Shown here: positions 17,054-25,736 of the stretch, one piece after another
Layout of the letters: each line of letters opens with the position of its first letter
Position numbering within the stretch: the first letter of the stretch is position 1
Assembly: GCF_029893105.1 (NCBI RefSeq)
Contig: NZ_JARXWG010000003.1
Location: 124,001 to 188,000, forward strand
DNA: 64,000 nucleotides
Direction of reading: 5' to 3'
From: Parabacteroides sp. PF5-9
GTDB lineage: Bacteria; Bacteroidota; Bacteroidia; Bacteroidales; Tannerellaceae
Translations under genes and position numbers: made by a program
The notes under the pieces: generated by a model
Told to the model about the DNA's origin: nothing
The model's database searches: none
The model's input: only the letters and a program-made list of their open reading frames with translations

Positions 17054-19150
17054 ATGCTTGAACTTGCGAAACGCTCGATCACTTATTTGCCGGGGGTAGG
17101 TCCGAAAAAGGCAGAAATTCTTCAGAAAGAAGCTGGAATATCTTCTTTTGAAGATTTACTGTATTATTTCCCTTATAAATATATTGACCGGAGTCGTTTT
17201 TATAAAGTGGCAGAAGTTTCGGGAACAATGCCTTATATCCAGTTGAAAGGACGTATTCTTTATTTTGAAACGGTTGGAGAGGGGCGTACACGACGTTTGA
17301 TAGGGAAGTTTACAGATGGAACAGGCACAATCGATCTGGTTTGGTTCAAAGGGCTGAGTTTTGTGACTTCCAAATATTTACCAGGAAATGAGTACATCAT
17401 ATTCGGTAAACCGACAGAGTTCGGGCATATCGTCAATATACCTCATCCTGATGTTGATCCCATTGAACAGGCCAGTCAGGTGGCGGGTGGATTGACGCCT
17501 TTCTACAACACCACAGAGAAGATGAAAAAGGCTTTTCTGAATTCACGTGCAATACAGAACCTCCAATATACCTTATTAAGTTTGTTGAAATGGCAGCTGC
17601 CGGAAACGCTTTCGGCAGACATTTTGCAGAAGGTCGGGATGATCTCTCTCCCAGAAGCGATGCGGAATATCCATTTCCCGGAATCTGCGGAGAAATTGAA
17701 AGCGGCTCAGCTACGTTTGAAATTTGAAGAATTGTTTTATATCCAACTGAATATTCTTAAAACCTCAACTCTGCGCAAGTCAAAACTTAAAGGAATTGTG
17801 TTTCCGACAGTGGGGGCGTTTTTCAATACGTTTTATGCACATTATCTGCCGTTTGAATTGACCCATGCACAAAAACGTGTCGTTAAAGAGATTCGTGGTG
17901 ATATGGGAAGCGGTAGACAGATGAACAGATTGTTGCAAGGAGATGTAGGAAGTGGAAAAACCTTAGTGGCTTTGTTGGCTATGTTGTTGGCTGTTGATAA
18001 TGACTGTCAGGCGTGTATGATGGCACCTACGGAAATATTAGCCAATCAGCATTATGTGACGGTGATGGGTTTTTTAAAGGATATGGATGTTAAGGTCGCT
18101 TTGCTCACCGGATCCACAAAGAAGAAGCAGCGAAATGAGATACTGCCGGCGATCGCTCGCGGCGAGATACAGTTGGTGATCGGTACACATGCGCTTATTG
18201 AAGAAACAGTTGTTTTTCATTCATTGGGATTGGCTATTATAGACGAACAACACCGTTTTGGTGTGGAGCAGCGATCGCGATTGTGGATGAAAAATGCGAT
18301 GGTTCCGCATGTATTGGTTATGACGGCAACTCCTATTCCCCGGACTTTGGCCATGACGTTATATGGTGATTTAGATGTCTCGGTGATCGATGAATTGCCT
18401 CCCGGACGAAAACCGGTACAGACACTACACCGCTACGATAATAAAAAGGCTCAATTGTATGATTTTTTACGCAAACAGATAGAACTGGGACGTCAGGTTT
18501 ATGTGGTCTATCCATTGATAGAAGGAAGTGAAAAACTCGATTACAAAAATCTGGAAGAAGGTTTTCAGGTATTTAAAGAGGTCTTTCCCGAATATACTGT
18601 CTGCATGGTTCATGGCAAGATGAAAGCGGCGGATAAAGAGCAGGAAATGCAGCGATTTATATCGGGTGAGGCGCAGATACTTATGGCAACTACCGTGATA
18701 GAAGTCGGTGTAAATGTGCCGAATGCAACAGTGATGGTCATTGAAAGTGCCGAACGGTTCGGCTTGTCGCAGCTTCATCAATTAAGAGGACGTGTCGGAC
18801 GTGGGGGTGAACAGTCGTATTGTATTTTAGTCTCTTCCTATAAATTGAGTAATGATACCCGAAAGCGACTTGAGATTATGGTGAATAGTACTGACGGGTT
18901 TGAAATTGCTGAGGCTGATTTACGGTTGCGTGGACATGGTGATCTGGAAGGAACACGGCAGAGCGGGGAGGGTATCGATTTGAAAATTGCTAACCTGGGT
19001 GCGGATGGACAAATCCTTCAATATGCTCGGGATATTGCACAGCAGATATTGAACGAAGACCCGGAATTATCGGATGAAACGCATCGGATATTGAACGAAA
19101 GGTTGAAGTCGTTGTACAAAAAAACGGTCAACTGGGGAATGATCAGCTGA
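17054..19150 (+). CDS. recG: ATP-dependent DNA helicase RecG
   Basis: This 698-residue helicase remodels stalled replication forks and Holliday junctions. The order is an N-terminal wedge/OB domain (about 1-230), helicase motif I LLQGDVGSGKTLVALLAM, motif II DEQHRFGVEQR, motif III MTATPIPRTLAMT, and motif VI QLRGRVGRGGEQSYC. The length is typical for RecG. It is the last gene of the 13400-19150 cluster. Confidence 0.97.
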   Translation: MLELAKRSITYLPGVGPKKAEILQKEAGISSFEDLLYYFPYKYIDRSRFYKVAEVSGTMPYIQLKGRILYFETVGEGRTRRLIGKFTDGTGTIDLVWFKGLSFVTSKYLPGNEYIIFGKPTEFGHIVNIPHPDVDPIEQASQVAGGLTPFYNTTEKMKKAFLNSRAIQNLQYTLLSLLKWQLPETLSADILQKVGMISLPEAMRNIHFPESAEKLKAAQLRLKFEELFYIQLNILKTSTLRKSKLKGIVFPTVGAFFNTFYAHYLPFELTHAQKRVVKEIRGDMGSGRQMNRLLQGDVGSGKTLVALLAMLLAVDNDCQACMMAPTEILANQHYVTVMGFLKDMDVKVALLTGSTKKKQRNEILPAIARGEIQLVIGTHALIEETVVFHSLGLAIIDEQHRFGVEQRSRLWMKNAMVPHVLVMTATPIPRTLAMTLYGDLDVSVIDELPPGRKPVQTLHRYDNKKAQLYDFLRKQIELGRQVYVVYPLIEGSEKLDYKNLEEGFQVFKEVFPEYTVCMVHGKMKAADKEQEMQRFISGEAQILMATTVIEVGVNVPNATVMVIESAERFGLSQLHQLRGRVGRGGEQSYCILVSSYKLSNDTRKRLEIMVNSTDGFEIAEADLRLRGHGDLEGTRQSGEGIDLKIANLGADGQILQYARDIAQQILNEDPELSDETHRILNERLKSLYKKTVNWGMIS

Positions 19151-19356
19151 TATGTTATAAAACATTGTTTTTTATAATGTGTTGACTCATAGGCGTATTA
19201 TAAATATTTAATATTCGGGGTGTATATGTTTTAGTATTTTTTTAAAGGAATAGTTTTTGCCGCTTTATCTAAAATCCCGAACTTTGTCTGCTTATTAACA
19301 AACCGAACCAATGGTTTGTTTCTCTTTCTTTCTGAAAAAAGCGTGAATATATCAAA

Positions 19357-20592
19357 ATGAATATAAAGAAATTACTTGTTCTGGCTTGTACTGTTTGCCT
19401 GACTGTTGCGGTATCTGCTCAGGAGAATAAAACCAAAGAATCCACAGATATTACTCCTCAGACTCAGTTAATGGATGAGCGTGTGTCTGAGTTAATGGCT
19501 GATCGTGTCGGCATTAAAAAAGATATTGCGATAAAAGAGTTGATCCAACTCGATGAAGAAGCGGATCTTTTAAGTCATGAATCGTTAATGTTTCCGGCGG
19601 ATGAATTATACAATTCTCATTGGGAAAATCAATATGTAAATCCGTTTCGGAATGGAGGTGTGGAGTTCCCGGATTCGTGTGAAATAGATTGTTCTACATT
19701 TATATTACCGATCGACAGCGAGATCAAAGTGACTTCCAAATATGGAATCAGACGGCGGCGTATGCATCGGGGAATTGATTTGAAAGTTCAGATTGGTGAT
19801 ACGATTCGTGCGGCTTTTGATGGAAAAGTGCGTATTCGTAGCTATGAACGGCGGGGCTATGGCTATTATCTGGTGGTTCGCCATCCGAACGGACTGGAAA
19901 CGATCTATGGGCATCTCTCTAAATTTCTTGTAGAAACCAATGCTATTGTACGTGCAGGAGAACCGATTGCCTTAGGCGGAAATACCGGTCGCTCAACCGG
20001 ATCTCATCTCCATTTTGAAACTCGTTTCTTAGGACAGGATATTAATCCGGCGGAGTTGATTGATTTTGTAAATGGAGTGCCTCATCAGGATTCATACGTA
20101 TTTAGAAATATCAAAATCAACGGAAAGAAATCCAATATATATACTTCAGGCATGAATCAAATGGTTTATCACCGGGTTAAATCGGGTGATAATCTTGGGA
20201 AGATTGCCCGTATGTACGGAACGACTGTCGGTGAACTTTGTCGGTTGAACGGCATAAAAAGCACGGCTGTTTTGAGAATTGGACAAGCCATACGTTGTAG
20301 TGCAGGAATGGAAGTGGAACCTCAAAAGGCGACAACCAAACAGGAGACTCCTTCAACGGCGACTGTTAAAACAACTACTGTGGCTGCCAGAGCCGAGGCT
20401 GTCGCTTCTGTTTCAGAAAAGACGAATCAGACACAGGTTAACAACGACCCCGTCTACCATCGGATTAAATCCGGGGATACCTTAGGAGGTATTGCCAGAA
20501 GGTATGGGGTAAGTGTAAGTAAGCTGTGCGAGCTGAACGGAATTACCAAAACGACTATTCTACGTATAGGCCGTTCTATTCGTTGTTCATAA
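19357..20592 (+). CDS. M23 family metallopeptidase with two LysM domains
   Basis: This 411-residue secreted protein (signal MNIKKLLVLACTVCLTVAVSAQ) is a predicted peptidoglycan endopeptidase. The M23 domain (about 125-230) has the zinc site pattern HRGIDL and HLHFETR, with ETIYGHLSK between. Two LysM peptidoglycan-binding repeats follow, YHRVKSGDNLGKIARMYGTT and YHRIKSGDTLGGIARRYGVS, joined by a Thr/Ala-rich linker. Both His of HLHFE and the H..D pair are present, so it is probably active and not a NlpD-type activator. It is apparently monocistronic. Confidence 0.93.
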   Translation: MNIKKLLVLACTVCLTVAVSAQENKTKESTDITPQTQLMDERVSELMADRVGIKKDIAIKELIQLDEEADLLSHESLMFPADELYNSHWENQYVNPFRNGGVEFPDSCEIDCSTFILPIDSEIKVTSKYGIRRRRMHRGIDLKVQIGDTIRAAFDGKVRIRSYERRGYGYYLVVRHPNGLETIYGHLSKFLVETNAIVRAGEPIALGGNTGRSTGSHLHFETRFLGQDINPAELIDFVNGVPHQDSYVFRNIKINGKKSNIYTSGMNQMVYHRVKSGDNLGKIARMYGTTVGELCRLNGIKSTAVLRIGQAIRCSAGMEVEPQKATTKQETPSTATVKTTTVAARAEAVASVSEKTNQTQVNNDPVYHRIKSGDTLGGIARRYGVSVSKLCELNGITKTTILRIGRSIRCS

Positions 20593-20653
20593 AGTTAATG
20601 TTGACTCTTCTTTTATCTTTCTGAATGGATGTGTTCATTTAGGAGATTATCCC

Positions 20654-20733
20654 TATATTTGTGAACATAGGATGCGTCTTGGATAAAATCTCAAGCAAGC
20701 TTGGCTTTTATCTCTCGGCTTTCACTATATTTG
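20654..20733 (+). promoter_or_regulatory. Promoter module upstream of the DUF1599 operon (copy 2)
   Basis: Same order of elements as 13264-13349: TATATTTG (20654-20661), ATAGGATGCGTCTTGG from 20667, then CTCGGCTTTCAC followed by TATATTTG (20726-20733). It lies about 80 bp before the DUF1599 ATG. Confidence 0.7.
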
Positions 20734-20813
20734 TATTAAATATGTAAATGTTGCGTGAATAGTGAAGCCTACTTTAGCGCTTACCGAGATGTTTCCCTGT
20801 TAGTTTCTGAATT

Positions 20814-21356
20814 ATGTCTGATACAAATATACAATTTGAACAACTGATCGCTCAATGTCGCGAACTCTTCGAGAAAAAGTTGAAAGATTATGGTCCTTCT
20901 TGGCGGATTATGCGTCCGCAATCTGTTACCGATCAGATTTTTATTAAAGCCAACCGGATCCGAAGTCTGGAGATCAAAGGCACGAGTAAAGTCGATGAAG
21001 GGATTCGTCCGGAGTTTATTGCTATTGTCAATTATGGGGTGATCGGATTGATCCAGTTGGAGTTGGGTTTTGCCGAGACAACGGATATAACCGGTGATGA
21101 GGCTTTAGCCTTATACGATAAATATATCACAATAACGAAAGAATTGATGTATGCCAAAAACCATGACTACGATGAGGCATGGCGAAGTATGCGTATCAGT
21201 TCGTATACCGATCTGATCCTGATGAAGATTTACCGGACAAAGCAGATAGAAAGTCATAATGGGAAGACGATTGTCTCTGAAGGTATTGATGCCAACTATA
21301 TGGATATGATTAATTATGCGTTGTTCGGACTGATCAAACTGGAATACGGCGAATGA
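20814..21356 (+). CDS. DUF1599 protein with internal duplication
   Basis: This 180-residue soluble protein consists of two homologous halves. In the first, KDYGPSWRIMRPQSVTDQIF and ANRIRSLEIKG lead to VNYGVIGLIQLELG; in the second, HDYDEAWRSMRISSYTDLIL and YRTKQIESHNGK lead to INYALFGLIKLEYG. The family has been linked with nucleotide-modification domains in databases; no activity is shown here. It overlaps the DoxX-like gene by 4 bp. The cluster DUF1599-DoxX-tpiA-SPOR-folE looks like the usual Bacteroidales arrangement. Confidence 0.88.
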   Translation: MSDTNIQFEQLIAQCRELFEKKLKDYGPSWRIMRPQSVTDQIFIKANRIRSLEIKGTSKVDEGIRPEFIAIVNYGVIGLIQLELGFAETTDITGDEALALYDKYITITKELMYAKNHDYDEAWRSMRISSYTDLILMKIYRTKQIESHNGKTIVSEGIDANYMDMINYALFGLIKLEYGE

Positions 21357-22663
21357 TGAAAACAAAAGATGTCGTTTTGAAGGTTCTGGTAGAGTTCTCA
21401 CGGTTATTAATCGGAGTCGTTTTTATTTTTTCCGGTACTGTTAAAGCAATAGATCCGATGGGAGGGGCGATTAAGATCGGTGAATACCTTTCTGCATTCG
21501 GATTGGATTTTCTTCACGCTTTTTCGACATTACTTTCCATTAATCTTTCGGCCATAGAATTTACACTTGGAGTCTCTGTCCTTTTAGGAGTATATCGTCG
21601 ATATGCTTCTTTTTTCACATTGGTTTTTATGGCTTTAATGACTCCGCTGACTTTATATCTGGCGTTGTTTGATCCTGTATCCGATTGCGGTTGTTTCGGA
21701 GATGCTGTTATTCTGACGAATTGGGAAACGTTTTATAAGAATGTTGTATTATTAGCTGCAGCAATTCTTTTATTTATCCATAATCAACGGATGTTACAAC
21801 TCTATACCTTTAAAGTTTATTGGTTTGTTGCTTTGTACGCCTATCTTTTCTGTGTGGTGTTTGCTTATTGGAATTACAATCATTTACCTATGATTGATTT
21901 CCGTCCATATAAGTTAGGTGCAAATATTCCGGAACTGATGAGTATTCCTGAAGGGGCTCCCGAAGATGAGTATAATTATTCGTTTATTTATGAAAAAGAA
22001 GGGGTGAAGCAGGAGTTTTCATTGGAAGATATACCTACAGCAGATAGTTCCTGGGTGTTTGTGGATGCTAAAACAACACTGGTCAAAAAAGGGTATGAGC
22101 CTCCGGTCGCAGCATTTAATCTGTATACATCGGAAGATGACCTGGAAGTTACGGATAGGATACTTGATGATCCGAATGGGGTGTTGTTGTTAATTGCTCC
22201 GAAACTGGAAGAGGCGGATGATTCACGGATCGATGAAATAATCACTATTTACGATTATGCATTAGAAAATAAGATCACCTTTTATGGGGTTACGGGTTCC
22301 TCCTCCGATGTTGTTGTCGATTGGACGAATAATACCGGAGCCGAATATCCGTTTCTGATCGCTGATGCCGAATTATTGAAAACAGTTATCCGGTCGAACC
22401 CGGGATTAGTATTACTAAAGAGCGGTACGATTCTGGGTAAGTGGCACTATAAGGATATTCCTGAAGAGGAAGAGGTCAAAGAAGTGATGGAAGAATCTTT
22501 ATCCGGTCTTACCGTGGTAAAAAAGAAAGAAGATGATCCCTCCTTGGTTATTATTTTAACTTTTACCTTACCTTTGTTGTTCGTTTGGATGTATGATTAT
22601 TTCCGCAACCGGCGACGTAAAAAAGAAGAATGTGCCGCATCCATAGAAGAGGCGCACATTTAA
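21353..22663 (+). CDS. DoxX-like membrane protein of the BT_3928 type
   Basis: This 436-residue protein has four N-terminal membrane helices of DoxX/MauE type (VLVEFSRLLIGVVFIFSGTV to VVLLAAAILLFI, with DCGCFGD between helices), another helix about 155-175, a periplasmic domain (about 180-385) and a final helix (IILTFTLPLLFVWMYDYF) near 400. The DCGCFGD motif is common in MauE-like proteins and suggests a thiol redox role, which is an inference. Two adjacent ATG codons exist at 21353 and 21356; the first overlaps the upstream stop. Confidence 0.82.
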   Translation: MMKTKDVVLKVLVEFSRLLIGVVFIFSGTVKAIDPMGGAIKIGEYLSAFGLDFLHAFSTLLSINLSAIEFTLGVSVLLGVYRRYASFFTLVFMALMTPLTLYLALFDPVSDCGCFGDAVILTNWETFYKNVVLLAAAILLFIHNQRMLQLYTFKVYWFVALYAYLFCVVFAYWNYNHLPMIDFRPYKLGANIPELMSIPEGAPEDEYNYSFIYEKEGVKQEFSLEDIPTADSSWVFVDAKTTLVKKGYEPPVAAFNLYTSEDDLEVTDRILDDPNGVLLLIAPKLEEADDSRIDEIITIYDYALENKITFYGVTGSSSDVVVDWTNNTGAEYPFLIADAELLKTVIRSNPGLVLLKSGTILGKWHYKDIPEEEEVKEVMEESLSGLTVVKKKEDDPSLVIILTFTLPLLFVWMYDYFRNRRRKKEECAASIEEAHI

Positions 22664-22704
22664 AAGAAATCTATTGTATCACATAAATAAAAATAAATTG
22701 ACTT

Positions 22705-23466
22705 ATGAGAAAGAACATTATTGCAGGTAACTGGAAGATGAACACAACACTTCCTGAAGGTCTTGCATTGGCAAAAGGGTTAAATGAAGCATTAAAAGGA
22801 AAAACACCGAATTGTGATGTGGTGATCGGAACACCGTTTACACATCTGGCAAGCATCGCAGCCGCTATCGATACAACTAAAATAGGTGTTGCAGCAGAAA
22901 ATTGTGCCGACCAAGAAAAAGGTGCTTATACAGGTGAAGTTTCTGCAGCAATGGTTGCTTCAACCGGTGCAAAATATGTAATTCTCGGTCACTCGGAAAG
23001 ACGTGCCTATTACCACGAAACAGCTGAAATATTGAAAACAAAAGTAGGTTTGGCATTAGCCAACGGCTTAACACCGATTTTCTGTATTGGTGAGGTATTG
23101 GAAGAAAGAGAAGCTGGTACTCATTTTGAAGTTGTTGATGGCCAGATTAAAGATTCATTGTTTGAACTTTCTCCGGCAGATTTCGGAAAGATCGTATTGG
23201 CTTATGAGCCGGTATGGGCTATCGGAACAGGCAAAACAGCAACATCCGATCAAGCGGAAGAGATGCATGCACATATCCGTGCGACATTAGCTGCAAAATT
23301 TGGGAATCAGTTGGCTGATGATTGCACCATTCTGTATGGTGGAAGTATGAATGCCGGAAATGCAAAAGAGTTGGTATCCAAACCAAATGTAGACGGCGGT
23401 TTAATTGGCGGTGCATCATTGAGCGTTGAGAATTTTATGCCGATTATAGAAGCTTTTGATAAATAA
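22705..23466 (+). CDS. tpiA: Triosephosphate isomerase
   Basis: This enzyme interconverts dihydroxyacetone phosphate and glyceraldehyde 3-phosphate in glycolysis. The 253 residues show AGNWKMN (catalytic Asn/Lys), the catalytic His in LGHSERR, the catalytic Glu in [14 protein letters not shown], and the phosphate-binding YGGSMN and [10 protein letters not shown] strong hairpin follows the gene. Confidence 0.98.
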   Translation: MRKNIIAGNWKMNTTLPEGLALAKGLNEALKGKTPNCDVVIGTPFTHLASIAAAIDTTKIGVAAENCADQEKGAYTGEVSAAMVASTGAKYVILGHSERRAYYHETAEILKTKVGLALANGLTPIFCIGEVLEEREAGTHFEVVDGQIKDSLFELSPADFGKIVLAYEPVWAIGTGKTATSDQAEEMHAHIRATLAAKFGNQLADDCTILYGGSMNAGNAKELVSKPNVDGGLIGGASLSVENFMPIIEAFDK

Positions 23467-23477
23467 GCAAGTATATC

Positions 23478-23526
23478 AAGGAATTAAGAAGTCGTAAAAC
23501 ACTTCTTAATTCCTTTCATTTTTTTA
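23478..23526 (+). terminator. Hairpin after tpiA
   Basis: A perfect 15-bp stem (23478-23492 with 23501-23515) is followed by TTCATTTTTTT. It sits between tpiA and the SPOR gene; partial read-through is likely because the downstream genes follow closely. Confidence 0.8.
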
Positions 23527-23548
23527 AGGTTTTACTAAGTATGAGCTT

Positions 23549-24061
23549 ATGAAACGATTCTTTTCAATTCTTATTCCAGTCATAATTATTCTTTTCACCA
23601 AGGTTACAACACTTTCGGCTCAGGGACCATGGGCACACGAAGACGATCGTTCTATCTTTGAGGCACTCCAGCGGGTGGAGTCTGGAAAAGGTGAAGTGAT
23701 TATAAATCAACCTTTCGCTTTACGGAATATGGTAGGGCGTCGCCAGGAAGGACAGAATGTAGAGACGACCGATGGATCAACCTATTTGAACTTACAAGGG
23801 TATCGTGTTCAGGTCTTTTCCGGAAACGATCAGCGTGTCGCTAAAGATGAAGCATTTAAAAAAGAAAAAGAAATTAAGGAATTGTATTCACATATACCTA
23901 CTTATGTTACCTATACCGCTCCTTTCTGGCGTTTACGTGTTGGCGACTTTCGTTCCAATGAAGAAGCCTACCATCTGTTGCGTTTATTGAAAGAGGCCTT
24001 TCCTTCTTATGCCAAGGAGATGTATATTGTCAGAGAAGATATAAAACTTCAGTTGTATTAA
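23549..24061 (+). CDS. SPOR domain-containing secreted protein
   Basis: This 170-residue protein has a signal peptide ([25 protein letters not shown]) and a C-terminal SPOR domain (about 80-165: [19 protein letters not shown] and [20 protein letters not shown]). SPOR domains bind denuded peptidoglycan glycans, often at division sites. It lies just upstream of folE. Confidence 0.88.
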   Translation: MKRFFSILIPVIIILFTKVTTLSAQGPWAHEDDRSIFEALQRVESGKGEVIINQPFALRNMVGRRQEGQNVETTDGSTYLNLQGYRVQVFSGNDQRVAKDEAFKKEKEIKELYSHIPTYVTYTAPFWRLRVGDFRSNEEAYHLLRLLKEAFPSYAKEMYIVREDIKLQLY

Positions 24062-24075
24062 CGAATTTGACTGAT

Positions 24076-24660
24076 ATGACCAAAATAACCGAGGAACAGC
24101 TAAACGCCAAAGAAGAGTTAGTTTCTCATTACAAACACATTATTGAATTGTTAGGGGAGGATGTGACGCGTGAAGGTTTACTGAAAACCCCTGAACGTGT
24201 AGCCAAAGCCATGCAGTTTCTGACAAAGGGGTATGGTGAAGATCCTGAGGCGATACTTCGTTCTGCCATGTTTAAAGAAGAGGGTTATAAACAGATGGTC
24301 ATTGTCAAGGATATCGATTTCTTTTCACTTTGTGAACATCATATGTTACCTTTTTTTGGAAAGGCTCATGTTGCCTATATCCCTAAAAAATACATTACCG
24401 GTTTAAGTAAGATTCCCCGTATCGTAGACATCTTTGCCCGGCGCCTACAGATACAGGAGCGAATGACCATGCAGATTAAGGAATGTATTCAGAACACCCT
24501 TGATCCTTTAGGTGTGATGGTCGTTATCGAAGCGCAACATATGTGTATGCAGATGCGGGGAGTAGAAAAACAAAATTCACTGACTACCACATCTGATTTT
24601 ACCGGTTTCTTTGATCAGGCAAAGACGCGCGAGGAGTTTATGAATCTGATAAAGAATTGA
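24076..24660 (+). CDS. folE: GTP cyclohydrolase I
   Basis: FolE converts GTP to 7,8-dihydroneopterin triphosphate, the first step of folate synthesis. The 194 residues contain the zinc and active-site segments [20 protein letters not shown] and [17 protein letters not shown]. The ATG at 24076 is used; a TTG nine bases earlier is also in frame but less likely. Confidence 0.96.
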   Translation: MTKITEEQLNAKEELVSHYKHIIELLGEDVTREGLLKTPERVAKAMQFLTKGYGEDPEAILRSAMFKEEGYKQMVIVKDIDFFSLCEHHMLPFFGKAHVAYIPKKYITGLSKIPRIVDIFARRLQIQERMTMQIKECIQNTLDPLGVMVVIEAQHMCMQMRGVEKQNSLTTTSDFTGFFDQAKTREEFMNLIKN

Positions 24661-24736
24661 GTTTTAATAAACCCTTTCGTCTGCCGTTTGTTTTATTGTA
24701 GCAATTCACTTATTCACTCATTGTACAAATCATATT

Positions 24737-25729
24737 ATGCATACAGGAGCAAATCAATCTATCGGTTATATAGATAGACCTATACCTCAAGGGCTTGATC
24801 TGAAACAGGCCATTGACCAACTGCGTAAAGAGAAGAACGCCCTTATATTGGCTCATTATTATCAGACGGGTGATATTCAGGATATCGCCGATTTTGTCGG
24901 GGATAGTCTTGCTTTGGCGCAATGGGCGGCCAAGACCACTGCCGATATCATCGTTTTATGTGGGGTTCATTTTATGGGAGAGACGGCCAAAATTCTTTGT
25001 CCCGATAAGAAAGTCTTAGTCCCAGATCTCAATGCAGGATGCTCTCTGGCGGATAGCTGTCCGGCTCCTGAGTTTACAAAATTTGTGAATGCACATCCGG
25101 GTTATACCGTTATCTCCTATGTGAATACAACAGCTGCAGTTAAGGCTGTTACCGATGTTGTTGTGACTTCGACAAATGCCAAGCAAATCGTGGATAGTTT
25201 TCCTCCTGAAACAAAAATGATCTTCGGCCCGGATCGGAATTTAGGCAACTATATCAATAGTATAACAGGAAGGAATATGCTTTTATGGGATGGGGCTTGC
25301 CATGTGCATGAGAAATTCTCACTGGAAAAAATCCTTGCCTTGAAAGCCATTTATCCTGATGCGGAAATCATTACGCATCCCGAATGCAAACAACCTATTA
25401 TTGAAGTCTCTGATTTTGTAGGATCTACGGCGGCATTAATTCGTTATACGACTCAATCGGCTCAGAAGCAGTTTATTGTAGCGACGGAGAGTGGAGTCAT
25501 TCATGAGATGCGTAAAAAGAATCCGGAGAAAGAATTTATCCCTGCACCTCCCAATGACAGTACTTGTGCATGCAACGAATGTATTTACATGCGACTGAAT
25601 ACAATGGAAAAGTTATATAACTGCCTGAAGTATGAACTGCCGGAAATCCATGTGGATGAAGAGGTACAGCAAAAAGCAGTTAAACCGATCCTGCGTATGC
25701 TGGATATCTCTGAGCAGTTGGGGCTTTAA
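24737..25729 (+). CDS. nadA: Quinolinate synthase A
   Basis: NadA condenses iminoaspartate with dihydroxyacetone phosphate to quinolinate for NAD synthesis. The 330 residues include LILAHYYQTGDIQDIADFVG, the first cluster Cys region VLCGVHFMGETAKIL, and the C-terminal CACNECIYMRLNT with further cluster Cys. It should hold a [4Fe-4S] cluster. nadB and nadC are not in the window. The gene is convergent with the porZ-like gene, with only 7 bp between stops. Confidence 0.97.
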   Translation: MHTGANQSIGYIDRPIPQGLDLKQAIDQLRKEKNALILAHYYQTGDIQDIADFVGDSLALAQWAAKTTADIIVLCGVHFMGETAKILCPDKKVLVPDLNAGCSLADSCPAPEFTKFVNAHPGYTVISYVNTTAAVKAVTDVVVTSTNAKQIVDSFPPETKMIFGPDRNLGNYINSITGRNMLLWDGACHVHEKFSLEKILALKAIYPDAEIITHPECKQPIIEVSDFVGSTAALIRYTTQSAQKQFIVATESGVIHEMRKKNPEKEFIPAPPNDSTCACNECIYMRLNTMEKLYNCLKYELPEIHVDEEVQQKAVKPILRMLDISEQLGL

Positions 25730-25736
25730 TTCCGAT

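Noticed and set aside
24067-24075. TTG start for folE at 24067
   Set aside because: An ATG nine bases on gives a normal FolE N-terminus; nothing favours the rarer codon.
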